Shown: positions 56,347 through 64,000 of the stretch, piece by piece
Position numbering within the stretch: position 1 is the stretch's first letter
Layout of the letters: every line of letters begins with the position of its first letter
IMG/VR virus record: IMGVR_UViG_3300032291_002856
Location: 1 to 64,000 of that record
DNA from: a virus
DNA length: 64,000 nt
Reading direction: 5' to 3' (one strand)
Translations under genes and position numbers: made by a program
Notes under the pieces: model-generated
The model's database searches: none
Told to the model about the DNA's origin: nothing
What the model saw: only the letters and a program-made list of their open reading frames with translations

Positions 56347-57291
56347 TTAAACTACCTTAATAACGCCAATGTTTTCTGGCATGTCGACCACAAGGCCGTA
56401 CTTCTGCCATGCGTGCAGTACATAGTCCGCAGGCTGAATCGTGGTATCAGTGTGCTCTTGATATTCGACGCCACCGTAAAGAAGAATTTCGCCAGCGTTC
56501 TGACCGATAACCAGAATCTGATTTTCGGGAAGAAGCGGTTCACGAGGCGTTGGCAGTTGATTACGAAATACTTGAGGCGTTTCGATAATAGGAATGCCTT
56601 TGTAAGTCGTAACTCTATTAGTATTCAAAAATTCAATAAGCTTTTCAGGAACTGGATACGCAATGTTGCTGCCGCCGCCAATATAGGAGTATTCGCGGAA
56701 ACCGGAAAACTCATAAATAGGGCGAATTGCACGACGAACGCCGACAATGGCTTTAACGTCACCAGCAGTGTACATCACATTCTCAATAAGCTGATCAAGC
56801 TCAGTGTACTTAATTTTGTTAGTCTCGACATAGTGCGAAGGGGTGGCCGCGGTTGTCCAAGTCGAGGTAAGCAAGTTGAACACGCGTGCAACCAGCGTCT
56901 CGATGATGTCGTTCTGCAGTTGCTTTCTCATCATGTCTACCGTGATGTGAGAGCCCTCCTGAACATTCATCAAGGATTCGCGAACACCGCCAATCAATTG
57001 ATCGAAGACAAAGCTGTGGAAGTCGCTAACAGTTGTTGGCTGACTGACCAAGTGCTGCGTGCCTGCGACCATTGACTGGACTGAGTACTTACCGCGACGC
57101 AGTCTTCGAATGGTCGGATCACCGACATTAACCTGCCGAGTAGGCATAAAAGCGTTAAAAATATCAAGACTGAGGAATTCTGGCTCAATCAACTGTACCA
57201 ACATTTCAGCAAACGCTGATTTACCACCTGGAGTAGTTCCTGCCGTTTTGGCAAGTTCAGCTACACTTTTCAAAAGTTCTTTCTTATCCAT
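56347..57291 (-). CDS. Major capsid protein, 314 aa
   Basis: Size, position after the protease/scaffold gene and the fold-like pattern point to an HK97-type capsid subunit. The N terminus is helical and acidic, 'TRQVNVGDPTIRRLRRGKYS' leads into the P and E domains, and 'VGVRRAIRPIYEFSGFREYS' and 'NQILVIGQNAGEILLYGGVE' form the core beta parts. The ATG follows AGGAG. No cross-link residues can be assigned. Confidence 0.8.
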   Translation of the reverse strand: MDKKELLKSVAELAKTAGTTPGGKSAFAEMLVQLIEPEFLSLDIFNAFMPTRQVNVGDPTIRRLRRGKYSVQSMVAGTQHLVSQPTTVSDFHSFVFDQLIGGVRESLMNVQEGSHITVDMMRKQLQNDIIETLVARVFNLLTSTWTTAATPSHYVETNKIKYTELDQLIENVMYTAGDVKAIVGVRRAIRPIYEFSGFREYSYIGGGSNIAYPVPEKLIEFLNTNRVTTYKGIPIIETPQVFRNQLPTPREPLLPENQILVIGQNAGEILLYGGVEYQEHTDTTIQPADYVLHAWQKYGLVVDMPENIGVIKVV

Positions 57292-57300
57292 TATTTACTC

Positions 57301-57831
57301 CTAGTGCATTATGATGTACAGCATGTCGGTATCTGGCTGATAACGATCAACTGTAGCAATCTTATAAGAATCGTTAGTGGTGTAGGTGAGCAAGCCGGAA
57401 GCACCGACAGCGACACCTGCGCCGGGTACCTTAATATCAGCCGAGCTGACAAAACAATCTGCAGTAATGCCGACCTTGCCGTGATGGAGAGCAACAAGCT
57501 CACCGCTGTACATGATAGGCTGGCGCCACATGGAACGAGGGACTAAGTACATCTTCTTTTCCAGAATCGGGTCGCCGTAAAGATTACCGTTATTCAGATT
57601 GTAACTCTGAGTACGAGGAGCCGTGTACCAATCGGCATACGTTGGACGAGGGAAAGAATCAGGCGGGAAGAAAGCAATGAAAACGCCATAACGTGTGTTT
57701 GCTGATGCATACGTCACATTTGGCAAATCGTTGCGAACTCCCGAAGCGCCGACCACAACGGCACGCCCTTCCATAATTTCGGAAGCGGCGACACCTTGGC
57801 GGCTGTACTGTGTAGTTACGATAACTGCCAT
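57301..57831 (-). CDS. Capsid decoration-like protein, 176 aa
   Basis: It is beta-rich, with 'VTTQYSRQGVAASEIMEGRA' and 'KVPGAGVAVGASGLLTYTTN', and lies immediately upstream of the capsid gene. It resembles small capsid-stabilising proteins of the DUF2190 style, but this is not certain. The ATG follows GAGGAT. Confidence 0.65.
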   Translation of the reverse strand: MAVIVTTQYSRQGVAASEIMEGRAVVVGASGVRNDLPNVTYASANTRYGVFIAFFPPDSFPRPTYADWYTAPRTQSYNLNNGNLYGDPILEKKMYLVPRSMWRQPIMYSGELVALHHGKVGITADCFVSSADIKVPGAGVAVGASGLLTYTTNDSYKIATVDRYQPDTDMLYIIMH

Positions 57832-57863
57832 TTAATTATCCTCTTTTAAATTTAGACTGTAGT

Positions 57864-58076
57864 CTAGGATTTGTTTTTTAGCAAACGCTTTAGGCCTTCT
57901 GCTAAAATTCTTGATTGTTGTTTTTCTGCCTGTAGTTTTTCCGAAATAGTTAGACCCATCCAGTAAGCTTGAGCTTCTTCAGCTGTTTCAAAACACTGCA
58001 TAGGTTTTTCGTCACCTTCTCGGTATACGCAGTAATCGAAGACTCGATTTTCATTTTCTCGGTATTCGTACGGCAT
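57864..58076 (-). CDS. Unknown small protein, 70 aa
   Basis: The ATG lies after AAGTAGGTAG. The sequence is 'YEYRENENRVFDYCVYREGD' followed by a helical, basic end 'KQQSRILAEGLKRLLKNKS'. Located between scaffold/protease and capsid genes, it may assist assembly. No family is recognised. Confidence 0.68.
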   Translation of the reverse strand: MPYEYRENENRVFDYCVYREGDEKPMQCFETAEEAQAYWMGLTISEKLQAEKQQSRILAEGLKRLLKNKS

Positions 58077-58083
58077 TAACTAC

Positions 58084-59670
58084 CTACTTATCTTCTTTTT
58101 TAAGTTTTTTAAGTTGCTCTGCTAACTCCCGCGGAGTTAACGGTTTGTTGTAATCTCCACGAGGTTCGGGAATCACAGAGTTGTTTGCGGAAGCGCTTGC
58201 TTCTTGCTTAGGCTTAGCAGGCACACTCTTTTGAAAATCTTCAACAATTTTTGAAAGAATGCTGTCTTCCAGAGACAGGTAAAAATCAAGTTTTTCGGAA
58301 ATTTCACTTTCGCTGAAAATAGCAGAAAGCTTCCGAGTTACTTCATTTTTCCGGGCTTCGGCTTTGGCGCGTTGCTCGGCTTCTTCATAGGTTTTGATTT
58401 GGATCCGTAACTCATTGAGTTCCTCCTCTTTTTTTGAGAGTGACATAGTCAATTCATCAAGCTGTTGTTTATATTCTTCCATTTTTTCCTTCTCTTCTGC
58501 TACTGAAAGCAAAGGTGTTCTGTCTCCGTAGGCAGGATTGTCGACAATACATGTACCAGCAAACGTAATATCGTTTAACCAGCGTATACCGTCGATTTCT
58601 TCCGCAGACGTGTAGTAAACCTCCCAAGAAGTTCCTATAAATTCACTTTCTTCGGCGCGTGATTTAAGCAAGTCATAAACTGCAGGATATTCATCTTTCC
58701 AGATAAATGCTCTTCCTTTAATAACGTCACGGCCTTGGTAAGTATCAGCAAATGCTTCGACAATAGCCCCAACAGGCTTAGCTCCGGCGTGACCGCCAAA
58801 ACCAGCCGAAGAAGATGCTATTTTTATAGGAGTAAATCGAGAGGTTCGAATGACGTTGTTTATTTCTGATTTTTTAATTCCTTCGCTATTAGCGTTAGGC
58901 TCGAAATCAGTCAAGACAACTTCGATTTCTTTAATGAAAGGATGATCAATGTTTGAAACTTCTGCAAGTCTTAAACCACCTTTCAATGATGCCGAACTTT
59001 TTTTGTCAGCTGCGTCCATTTGTCTTACTAAACGAGCAAACCAAGATCGACCGGAAGCCCCTCCCCAAAGTAACCAAGATACCCAAGCAGGAGAATCTTT
59101 TGGAGCATTCGCAAATCTAGCGTTTCTTCCAAAAAATCTATTGCCCATTCTTGCTCTTTCAGGACTTACCGAATCTCCAGACACATACTTTCTTGCCCAA
59201 CCGACTGTAGCAGGTTCTAGTCCACCTCCGCTTAGTCCTTCCTCATGAAGAGCAAGTCCACGCTTTGCAGCAGATTTTACTCCTGCTGGGGGAGAAAAAC
59301 TAATATTGGCGTATTTGGCAGCAGAGTATGTTTGGTTGTTTGTCTCGTCCTCCTCAGTTTCATTAGATTCTTCTATATCTGGAAGATCCGGAATTTGCAA
59401 TTCTTCGTTTTCAATTACCCAGAATTTACAAATAGCCTCGTCTTCTAAAACACCTCGAACGACTGAACAGCTTTTACTATCTTTTGCGTAGAAAGCGCAG
59501 TTTCCACATACAATTCCCTTAGCCTTAAAAGGATTAAGACTGGCTGGAGTGTAGTGAGATCCCTCACTGTCAATACCTTGACCAAACTTTCCGAACTCGT
59601 CAACTATCTCTAATAGCTCCTGTACTAGCTCTTGTTGACGCGGGCTAAGATACTCATTTTCATCTTCCAT
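58084..59670 (-). CDS. Prohead protease-like protein with HiPIP-type motif and scaffold tail, 528 aa
   Basis: Residues 55-81 hold C55-x2-C58-x9-C68-x12-C81, the pattern of HiPIP-type iron-sulfur proteins. Residues 120-215 ('ARKYVSGDSVSPERARMGNR', 'WVSWLLWGGASGRSWFARLV') match a region common in phage head proteins. Residues 260-395 look like a phage maturation protease ('GFGGHAGAKPVGAIVEAFAD', 'EFIGTSWEVYYTS', 'TFAGTCIVDNPAYGDRTPLL') with possible His and Ser active residues. Residues 395-528 are a coiled-coil scaffold. It starts in a TAATG overlap. Confidence 0.75.
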   Translation of the reverse strand: MEDENEYLSPRQQELVQELLEIVDEFGKFGQGIDSEGSHYTPASLNPFKAKGIVCGNCAFYAKDSKSCSVVRGVLEDEAICKFWVIENEELQIPDLPDIEESNETEEDETNNQTYSAAKYANISFSPPAGVKSAAKRGLALHEEGLSGGGLEPATVGWARKYVSGDSVSPERARMGNRFFGRNARFANAPKDSPAWVSWLLWGGASGRSWFARLVRQMDAADKKSSASLKGGLRLAEVSNIDHPFIKEIEVVLTDFEPNANSEGIKKSEINNVIRTSRFTPIKIASSSAGFGGHAGAKPVGAIVEAFADTYQGRDVIKGRAFIWKDEYPAVYDLLKSRAEESEFIGTSWEVYYTSAEEIDGIRWLNDITFAGTCIVDNPAYGDRTPLLSVAEEKEKMEEYKQQLDELTMSLSKKEEELNELRIQIKTYEEAEQRAKAEARKNEVTRKLSAIFSESEISEKLDFYLSLEDSILSKIVEDFQKSVPAKPKQEASASANNSVIPEPRGDYNKPLTPRELAEQLKKLKKEDK

Positions 59671-60434
59671 TAAGCACCTCTGACCAAGTGCATTGAAAAC
59701 GAGCCTACTGCTGTTTCGTCTAACGTAAACGCAATAATAAACCCGTTAACAGGACTTGCTAAAATTGGAACACTGTAAATACCGCCAGAAACAGCAACAG
59801 GATCGGGAAAAAATCCGTATCGGGTTTCTGCGTAAAGTTCGTATGAGTTAATAAGCAAATCATCATCGAGAAATCCCAGATCTGCGTAAATTTTTAATGT
59901 TCCAGCTGCGGCAGATTTTATGGAAAATGAAAGCTTTCTCCATCCAGATCTAATCATCGGCACATACACAAAACGAGTGCCTAAACGAGCAGTATCAAAG
60001 AAATCGCCACTTGAAACGATAGGAGCCATTGTGTACTGATCAAAGCTGTCTTCGCTAACGTAGATATCGTCATAACCGTCAGAAAACGAAGGAACAAGTT
60101 CGTTTACTCTTCCGTCTCCGGCAGTCTTTAAACCGCCTTTTACAGTAGTTCTTAGAACAGACAGCTCCGTATCTAAAAGCTCAATTCCACTGTTTTCGAT
60201 GGCTTCAGAGTAGTAAGCTCCTCCCATAGGAAAAACAGTTTGACCGTTATTGAAAGTCTTTATGTAAGACCCGTCCATAATTACAGAAACAGGAACCGGT
60301 GCGTCAGAGGTACCTATTGGATTTCCGCTAGCAGTAGTCATTACAAACTGCTGATAATGAGTTGTTGTTAATCCTCCAGTAATTTCTATAGTACCGATAG
60401 TCGTTGTTGTATTCGACGGTATATTAATTGCCAT
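59670..60434 (-). CDS. Structural protein, beta-rich, 254 aa
   Basis: The product is Gly/Ser/Thr-rich and soluble, with 'TTTIGTIEITGGLTTTHYQQ' and 'FIIAFTLDETAVGSFSMHLV'. The ATG follows TGGAGGAA. It is the first gene of the structural operon after a probable promoter. It may be a head fibre or decoration protein; I cannot name the family. Confidence 0.65.
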   Translation of the reverse strand: MAINIPSNTTTTIGTIEITGGLTTTHYQQFVMTTASGNPIGTSDAPVPVSVIMDGSYIKTFNNGQTVFPMGGAYYSEAIENSGIELLDTELSVLRTTVKGGLKTAGDGRVNELVPSFSDGYDDIYVSEDSFDQYTMAPIVSSGDFFDTARLGTRFVYVPMIRSGWRKLSFSIKSAAAGTLKIYADLGFLDDDLLINSYELYAETRYGFFPDPVAVSGGIYSVPILASPVNGFIIAFTLDETAVGSFSMHLVRGA

Positions 60435-60445
60435 AGTCTTCCTCC

Positions 60446-60482
60446 ATTATACTCTCTATACTTGTCAATAATTTTTTGTCAA
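60446..60482 (-). promoter_or_regulatory. Probable promoter of the structural operon
   Basis: On the minus strand TTGACA (60,482-60,477), 16 bases, then TATAGA (60,460-60,455). A second TTGACA (60,468-60,463) and a TATAAT (60,451-60,446) lie nearby but are spaced too closely to each other. The -35 is made by the last codons of the regulator gene. Confidence 0.6.
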
Positions 60483-60860
60483 TTTTATTCGGTTAATGAT
60501 TGCGCGAACACTTTCTCGAGAAACAGACAAACCAGCCGAATTACAAGCTTTAGTTATTTTTCTAACTGACTGATCTTCGGTATAAATAGACTGAATAAAT
60601 GATTCAATTAACGGAGTTGTTTTCGGTCTTCCTCTAGGTCTTGAAGCTCCAAAATAAGATTTATAGTCTTTGCTTATAAAATCTACATCATAGTTTGCAG
60701 ACTCCGCTTTTGTTATTCTTTTTTGAACTTGTTCTAGTCTAACGAATTCAGAAAACCATTCTTCAGAGACGTAAGGATTATACATGTTGCGGCAAAAAGC
60801 GCAAAGAAAATCGTTAGGTGCCTTTCTATTATCACAAAACAAACATTTTACATATCTCAT
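60465..60860 (-). CDS. Zinc, AT-hook and HTH DNA-binding regulator candidate, 131 aa
   Basis: An N-terminal zinc knuckle (C6, C9, C20, C23) is followed by an AT-hook-like RPRGRPK (74-80) and a helix-turn-helix like that of resolvases ('DQSVRKITKACNSAGLSVSR' then 'ESVRAIINRIK'). It should bind DNA, perhaps AT-rich sites next to it. It lies at the head of the structural block beside the divergent control region. Start ATG with only a weak GCGGTG upstream. A small terminase-like role is a second possibility. Confidence 0.7.
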   Translation of the reverse strand: MRYVKCLFCDNRKAPNDFLCAFCRNMYNPYVSEEWFSEFVRLEQVQKRITKAESANYDVDFISKDYKSYFGASRPRGRPKTTPLIESFIQSIYTEDQSVRKITKACNSAGLSVSRESVRAIINRIKLTKNY

Positions 60861-61134
60861 AAATCACCGCTTGACAAATTAAAATAGGCATATTTACCCA
60901 CAATCATAATAACATACAAGCTAGTTGTTTTAACGCAATCAAGCTTATTCTAATCAAACTCTAATATAAAGGAGAAAATCTGCTTGTATAATTAACAAAG
61001 AGAAAAAAAAAAAGAAAGCATATGTTTACATATTAAGTTTATGTACTTATGTTTTTCTTTTTTTTTATTATTGATTATATCTATAAGCTATGTTACAATG
61101 TTCTTGGTTTAATATTATCTAGGTGGAGGAAAAA
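60861..61134. other. AT-rich divergent control region with long inverted repeat
   Basis: The 270-base gap separates the minus-strand regulator from the plus-strand nucleotide operon. An imperfect inverted repeat joins the A-run at 61,001-61,022 with the T-run at 61,048-61,066, with a nested ACATA/TATGT. A stray TATAAT (60,987) has no -35 at proper distance. No gene or terminator with a strong stem was found. Confidence 0.6.
61071..61099 (+). promoter_or_regulatory. Promoter of the nucleotide operon
   Basis: TTGATT (61,071-61,076), 17 bases, TACAAT (61,094-61,099), with a T-rich tract upstream that may act as an UP element. It lies 35 bases before the ATG of the MazG-like gene. Confidence 0.75.
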
Positions 61135-61476
61135 ATGGAAGAAAACTTAATGGACTGGGATCAGTATCAGGCTTTTATTCGAACTACTAAAAAGTATGAT
61201 GAGCGTTTTAAGCTTATTTATCCTGTTTTAGGCCTTGCTTCTGAGGCAGGGGAAGTAGCGGGTAAGCTTAAGAAGATTTTTCGAGACCACGGAGGACACG
61301 TTGACGAGCTTCAACGTAATAGACTGATTGACGAGCTTTCTGATGTTCTTTGGTACGTTACCGCTTGTGTTGACGACCTTGACTTCACTCTAGAAGAACT
61401 TGCTAAGTACAATGCGGCTAAACTTTCTGAAAGAATGCAGAAAGGAACAATCCAAGGGGACGGCGATAATCGATGA
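61135..61476 (+). CDS. MazG-like nucleotide pyrophosphohydrolase, 113 aa
   Basis: The helical protein has 'GLASEAGEVAGKLKKIF' (ExxE) and 'DELSDVLWYVTACV' (ExxD), the metal-binding helices of MazG/dUTPase-like enzymes that cut NTPs to NMPs. It probably trims the nucleotide pool for phage DNA synthesis or lowers the alarmone signal. The ATG at 61,135 follows AGGTGGAGG; a GTG at 61,123 is part of that site. The next gene overlaps in ATGA. Confidence 0.85.
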   Translation: MEENLMDWDQYQAFIRTTKKYDERFKLIYPVLGLASEAGEVAGKLKKIFRDHGGHVDELQRNRLIDELSDVLWYVTACVDDLDFTLEELAKYNAAKLSERMQKGTIQGDGDNR

Positions 61477-61754
61477 AGTTTACTGTGTACGAATGGGTGG
61501 AGAGCAACGGAAACTTTCGCATAAAGTTTACCGTTGCTTCTAACAAACAAGACAGATTAGAGCCATACGATATAACAATTCCGTTTACTGGGGAGGACCC
61601 TCAGCTGTTTATGAGCAAACTGCGGAATTACATGGTTTCGCATGTTTCGTATATTGATAATTTAAAAGCCGCTAAAAATGTACTCAGCGGCTTTACGTTT
61701 ACAGACCCGACTGTTCATTACTACGAGAATATAGGAGATAACGATGTTACTTAG
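61473..61754 (+). CDS. Unknown protein, 93 aa
   Basis: It starts in the ATGA overlap and ends overlapping nrdJ by 11 bases, so it is coupled on both sides. The product is beta-rich at first ('FTVYEWVESNGNFRIKFTVA') and helical later. Coupling to MazG and NrdJ suggests a nucleotide-metabolism accessory, but no family is recognised. Confidence 0.75.
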   Translation: MKFTVYEWVESNGNFRIKFTVASNKQDRLEPYDITIPFTGEDPQLFMSKLRNYMVSHVSYIDNLKAAKNVLSGFTFTDPTVHYYENIGDNDVT

Positions 61755-63894
61755 TAAGTCATTTTTAAACAAATTTGAAGACAACCCACAATGGCCGAGC
61801 TTGCTCGGTCAGTTTGTCTATCTGCGTACTTATAGTCGGTATTTGCCAAGCAAACGACGACGAGAAACCTGGAAAGAGACTGTTACTCGTGTTGTTGAGT
61901 ACAGTATGAGTCTCGATACGATGACAGACCGACAGCGTCAAGAAATTGAAGCACGTGATCTTTTTGAGGCTATGTATAATCTTTCAGTTTTTCCAGCGGG
62001 CCGCACGTTGTGGACCGGTGGTACTGAAGCTGCTAAAAAATACCCGCTTTCAAACTTTAACTGCTCATTCATGATTGTTGATGACGTTCAGGCATTTCTG
62101 GACGCGTTTTATCTAATGATGCTCGGAACTGGCGTGGGTTTTCGCGTACTGCCGCAAGACGTCGTTAAATTTCCGCCATTGATCACCGGCGTAACCATTG
62201 AGCACAAAGAATACAATGCTAAGCGCAAAGCAAACCGCGAAGAATTGTCGCGATATGCTATTGATGGCGATGTAATGCATCTTTCAATAGGTGACAGTAA
62301 AGAAGGCTGGGTCTGGGGCTTAGAAGCTATTTTTGAAGCCTTCTTTCAAGGTTACAAGAAGATTGTTGTTGACTACGACAGCGTTCGTCCTGCGGGTGAA
62401 CAGCTAAAAACATTTGGCGGTCGTGCTAGCGGTCATGAAGCATTGCGCGATATGTATGAAAAGATTGTCAAAGTGCTGAACGAAGGCACTGACCGTCTTT
62501 CGACGCTGCAGGCTATGGATGTAATGAATTTAATTGGCGAGGCAGTCGTTGTCGGCGGTGTTCGACGGTCTTCTGAAATTACTCTGTTTGACATTAATGA
62601 TACTGCTGTTCTCGACGCAAAAGTCGACCTCTGGTCCGATCCCGCCAAAGAAGACAAGCGGTTTCGCTCAATGAGTAACAATTCTGTTTACTTTACTGAG
62701 AAACCTACCAAAGAGCAGCTTACGCAGCTGTTCAGCCGTATCCTGAATAACGGTGAGCCGGGTTTCATTAACGCCGAGGCCGCAGCAAAACGCCGTCCTT
62801 GGTACGCTGGTACAAATCCTTGTGCTGAAATTCTTTTGGCCGACAACGGTGTGTGTAATCTTAGCGAAATTAACGTTCGTAACTTTGTCAAGAGCGATGA
62901 GTACGGCGGTTACCTCAATATGATCGAGCTTGAGCGGGCAGTGGTGCAGGCCACGCGTCTCGGAGTTCGTATGGCCACACTCGAGCTTGAGCTTCCTCAT
63001 TGGAATAAAGTACAGCAGCGAGATCGATTGACCGGAGTCAGTCTGACTGGTTATGTTGAAGCATTTGACGCGCTTGGTGTCTCGACTACCTCAGAAGACT
63101 CGAACGCTATTCGCACCATCGACCGAGATGGTGCAGGCCGCTCACGTTTGAAATTTTACACGTTGCGTGAAATTTTAGCAATTATGAATACGGTTGCTCA
63201 AGAAGCAGCTTCGGGGTACGCTGAAAAACTACGTATTCCGGCACCGCTTCTGGTTACGACTGTTAAGCCGTCAGGCACAATTGCTCAACTTCCAACAGTG
63301 TCGAGCGGTGCTCACGCGTCATACGCCCCGTACTATGTTCGTCGTGTACGAATCTCTTCGAAAGATCCACTGGCTCAAGCTATGCGCGAATCGGGATACC
63401 CAATCTTCCCTGAAGCCACATCATGCATGCCTGAGGTTTTTGCTGCCATGAGCGATGCAGATAAAGAAGCAACGCTTAAAAGCGCGCTGACTTGGGTTGT
63501 TGAATTTCCGATTAAAACGTCGGCTAAGAAGGCGTCGGCAACTGAGAGTGCGGTTGAGCAGCTTAATCGTTACTTTATTTTGCAGAAGTACTGGACCGAT
63601 CACAACACATCGATTACGGTGACTTTCAGTCCAGAAGAAGTTAACGACATTATTGATTTACTGCTTAGTAAGTGGGAGAACTACATTGGTGTGTCATTCC
63701 TTCCAAAGTTTACGACTGCTTATCCGTTGATGCCGTACGAGGCAATCGACGAACTCGAGTACGAGCGCCGGTTGGCCGGGGTCGCGGGTGTAACAGGCTC
63801 GTCTATCATTGAACTTCTTGAGAAACACGAGAATGTTGAAGTTGACGATGACCTGGGAACTGACTGTGAAGGCGGCGCCTGTCCAATCCGGTGA
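61744..63894 (+). CDS. nrdJ: Adenosylcobalamin-dependent (class II) ribonucleotide reductase, 716 aa
   Basis: The enzyme turns ribonucleoside triphosphates into deoxy forms using B12. Catalytic cysteines align with Lactobacillus RTPR: C107 (NCSF), the radical-site C360 with E362 (NPCAEILL), C371 eleven residues later, and the C-terminal shuttle pair C708/C713 ('CEGGACPIR'). Length fits monomeric RTPR. The start ATG overlaps the previous gene. It allows oxygen-independent dNTP supply but requires cobalamin from the host. Confidence 0.95.
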   Translation: MLLSKSFLNKFEDNPQWPSLLGQFVYLRTYSRYLPSKRRRETWKETVTRVVEYSMSLDTMTDRQRQEIEARDLFEAMYNLSVFPAGRTLWTGGTEAAKKYPLSNFNCSFMIVDDVQAFLDAFYLMMLGTGVGFRVLPQDVVKFPPLITGVTIEHKEYNAKRKANREELSRYAIDGDVMHLSIGDSKEGWVWGLEAIFEAFFQGYKKIVVDYDSVRPAGEQLKTFGGRASGHEALRDMYEKIVKVLNEGTDRLSTLQAMDVMNLIGEAVVVGGVRRSSEITLFDINDTAVLDAKVDLWSDPAKEDKRFRSMSNNSVYFTEKPTKEQLTQLFSRILNNGEPGFINAEAAAKRRPWYAGTNPCAEILLADNGVCNLSEINVRNFVKSDEYGGYLNMIELERAVVQATRLGVRMATLELELPHWNKVQQRDRLTGVSLTGYVEAFDALGVSTTSEDSNAIRTIDRDGAGRSRLKFYTLREILAIMNTVAQEAASGYAEKLRIPAPLLVTTVKPSGTIAQLPTVSSGAHASYAPYYVRRVRISSKDPLAQAMRESGYPIFPEATSCMPEVFAAMSDADKEATLKSALTWVVEFPIKTSAKKASATESAVEQLNRYFILQKYWTDHNTSITVTFSPEEVNDIIDLLLSKWENYIGVSFLPKFTTAYPLMPYEAIDELEYERRLAGVAGVTGSSIIELLEKHENVEVDDDLGTDCEGGACPIR

Positions 63895-63912
63895 CAATTA
63901 ATTAAGGACATT

Positions 63913-63952
63913 AGTAGCAGATACTGTATAGTTTTATGCAGTATTTGCTACT
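63913..63952 (+). other. Hairpin after nrdJ
   Basis: A 14-bp stem with one G-T pair (63,913-63,926 with 63,939-63,952, 12-base loop) lies between nrdJ and the next gene. It is followed by GTTTGGAGG, a ribosome site, rather than a T-run. It may be a weak terminator or an RNA stability element. Confidence 0.6.
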
Positions 63953-63965
63953 GTTTGGAGGATAA

Positions 63966-64000
63966 ATGGCTAAGAATCGAAGGTTTGACGAGATTTTAAA
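63966..64000 (+). CDS. Start of a gene cut by the window edge
   Basis: ATG at 63,966 follows GGAGGA and reads MAKNRRFDEIL before the edge. It is probably the next gene in the nucleotide operon. Nothing more can be said. Confidence 0.65.
   Translation, partial: MAKNRRFDEIL

Noticed and set aside
26099-60434. Contractile-tail (myovirus) interpretation
   Set aside because: No tail sheath, baseplate wedge or gp25-like gene is present. The order tube, G/GT, tape measure, Dit, hub is that of siphoviruses.
61123-61134. GTG at 61,123 as start of the MazG-like gene
   Set aside because: That GTG is within the AGGTGGAGG ribosome site of the ATG at 61,135.

Overview
The window is part of the genome of a tailed double-stranded DNA bacteriophage, most likely a siphovirus with an exceptionally long non-contractile tail. 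The evidence is a complete head-to-tail structural module (protease/scaffold, major capsid, head-tail connectors, two tail-tube proteins, a G/GT chaperone pair, a 5,350-residue tape measure, hub and fibres), a phage-type replication module, tRNA genes and no housekeeping genes. No portal, terminase, integrase or holin was recognised, and the right edge cuts a gene, so the window is not the whole genome. The host cannot be named. The consensus sigma70-type promoter, strong AGGAGG-type ribosome binding sites and a B12-dependent ribonucleotide reductase fit a bacterium that makes or imports cobalamin.

Layout. (1) 1-7,148, plus strand: small early-type genes for an OB-fold SSB, an ArdC-like antirestriction protein, a GP88-like cysteine-rich protein and many unknowns. 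They are punctuated by five near-identical compact promoter modules, three of which are fused to a terminator. A dense nest of palindromes (886-1,246) lies inside this region. (2) 7,149-7,830: a gene-free convergent zone with one terminator for each direction and four copies of a GGGCGC-centred direct repeat; two related copies lie at 1,366-1,448. (3) 7,831-26,683, minus strand: lysis (glucosaminidase endolysin), a C5 methyltransferase, four tRNA or tRNA-like loci, glycosyltransferases, ThyX, a nucleotide-modification-associated protein, Mre11-like and RecB-like nucleases, a RecA-like ATPase, family A polymerase, a resolvase-like nuclease, DnaB-like helicase, primase, a second ssDNA-binding-type protein and a GT4 glycosyltransferase. 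(4) 26,715-60,434, minus strand: structural genes transcribed head first and tail fibres last. A perfect TTGACA-N17-TATAAT promoter at 26,697-26,725 marks the border with the replication block. (5) 60,465-64,000: a zinc/AT-hook/HTH regulator candidate on the minus strand, a divergent AT-rich control region, and a plus-strand nucleotide operon (MazG-like, unknown, class II NrdJ).

How the parts fit. NrdJ, MazG-like, ThyX and the DUF1599-like protein shape the nucleotide pool. Primase, helicase, polymerase, SSBs, RecA-like and the nucleases copy and recombine DNA. ArdC-like and the methyltransferase probably counter restriction. The most unusual element is the tape measure gene, 16 kb and a quarter of the window. 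It carries an apparently intact staphylococcal-nuclease-type domain, a YpsA-like SLOG domain followed by an ASCH-like segment, a glycine-zipper hydrophobic segment and about 1,500 residues of charged, internally duplicated sequence. By the usual length rule it predicts a tail of roughly 0.8 micrometre. The preceding chaperone pair has a likely +1 frameshift site.
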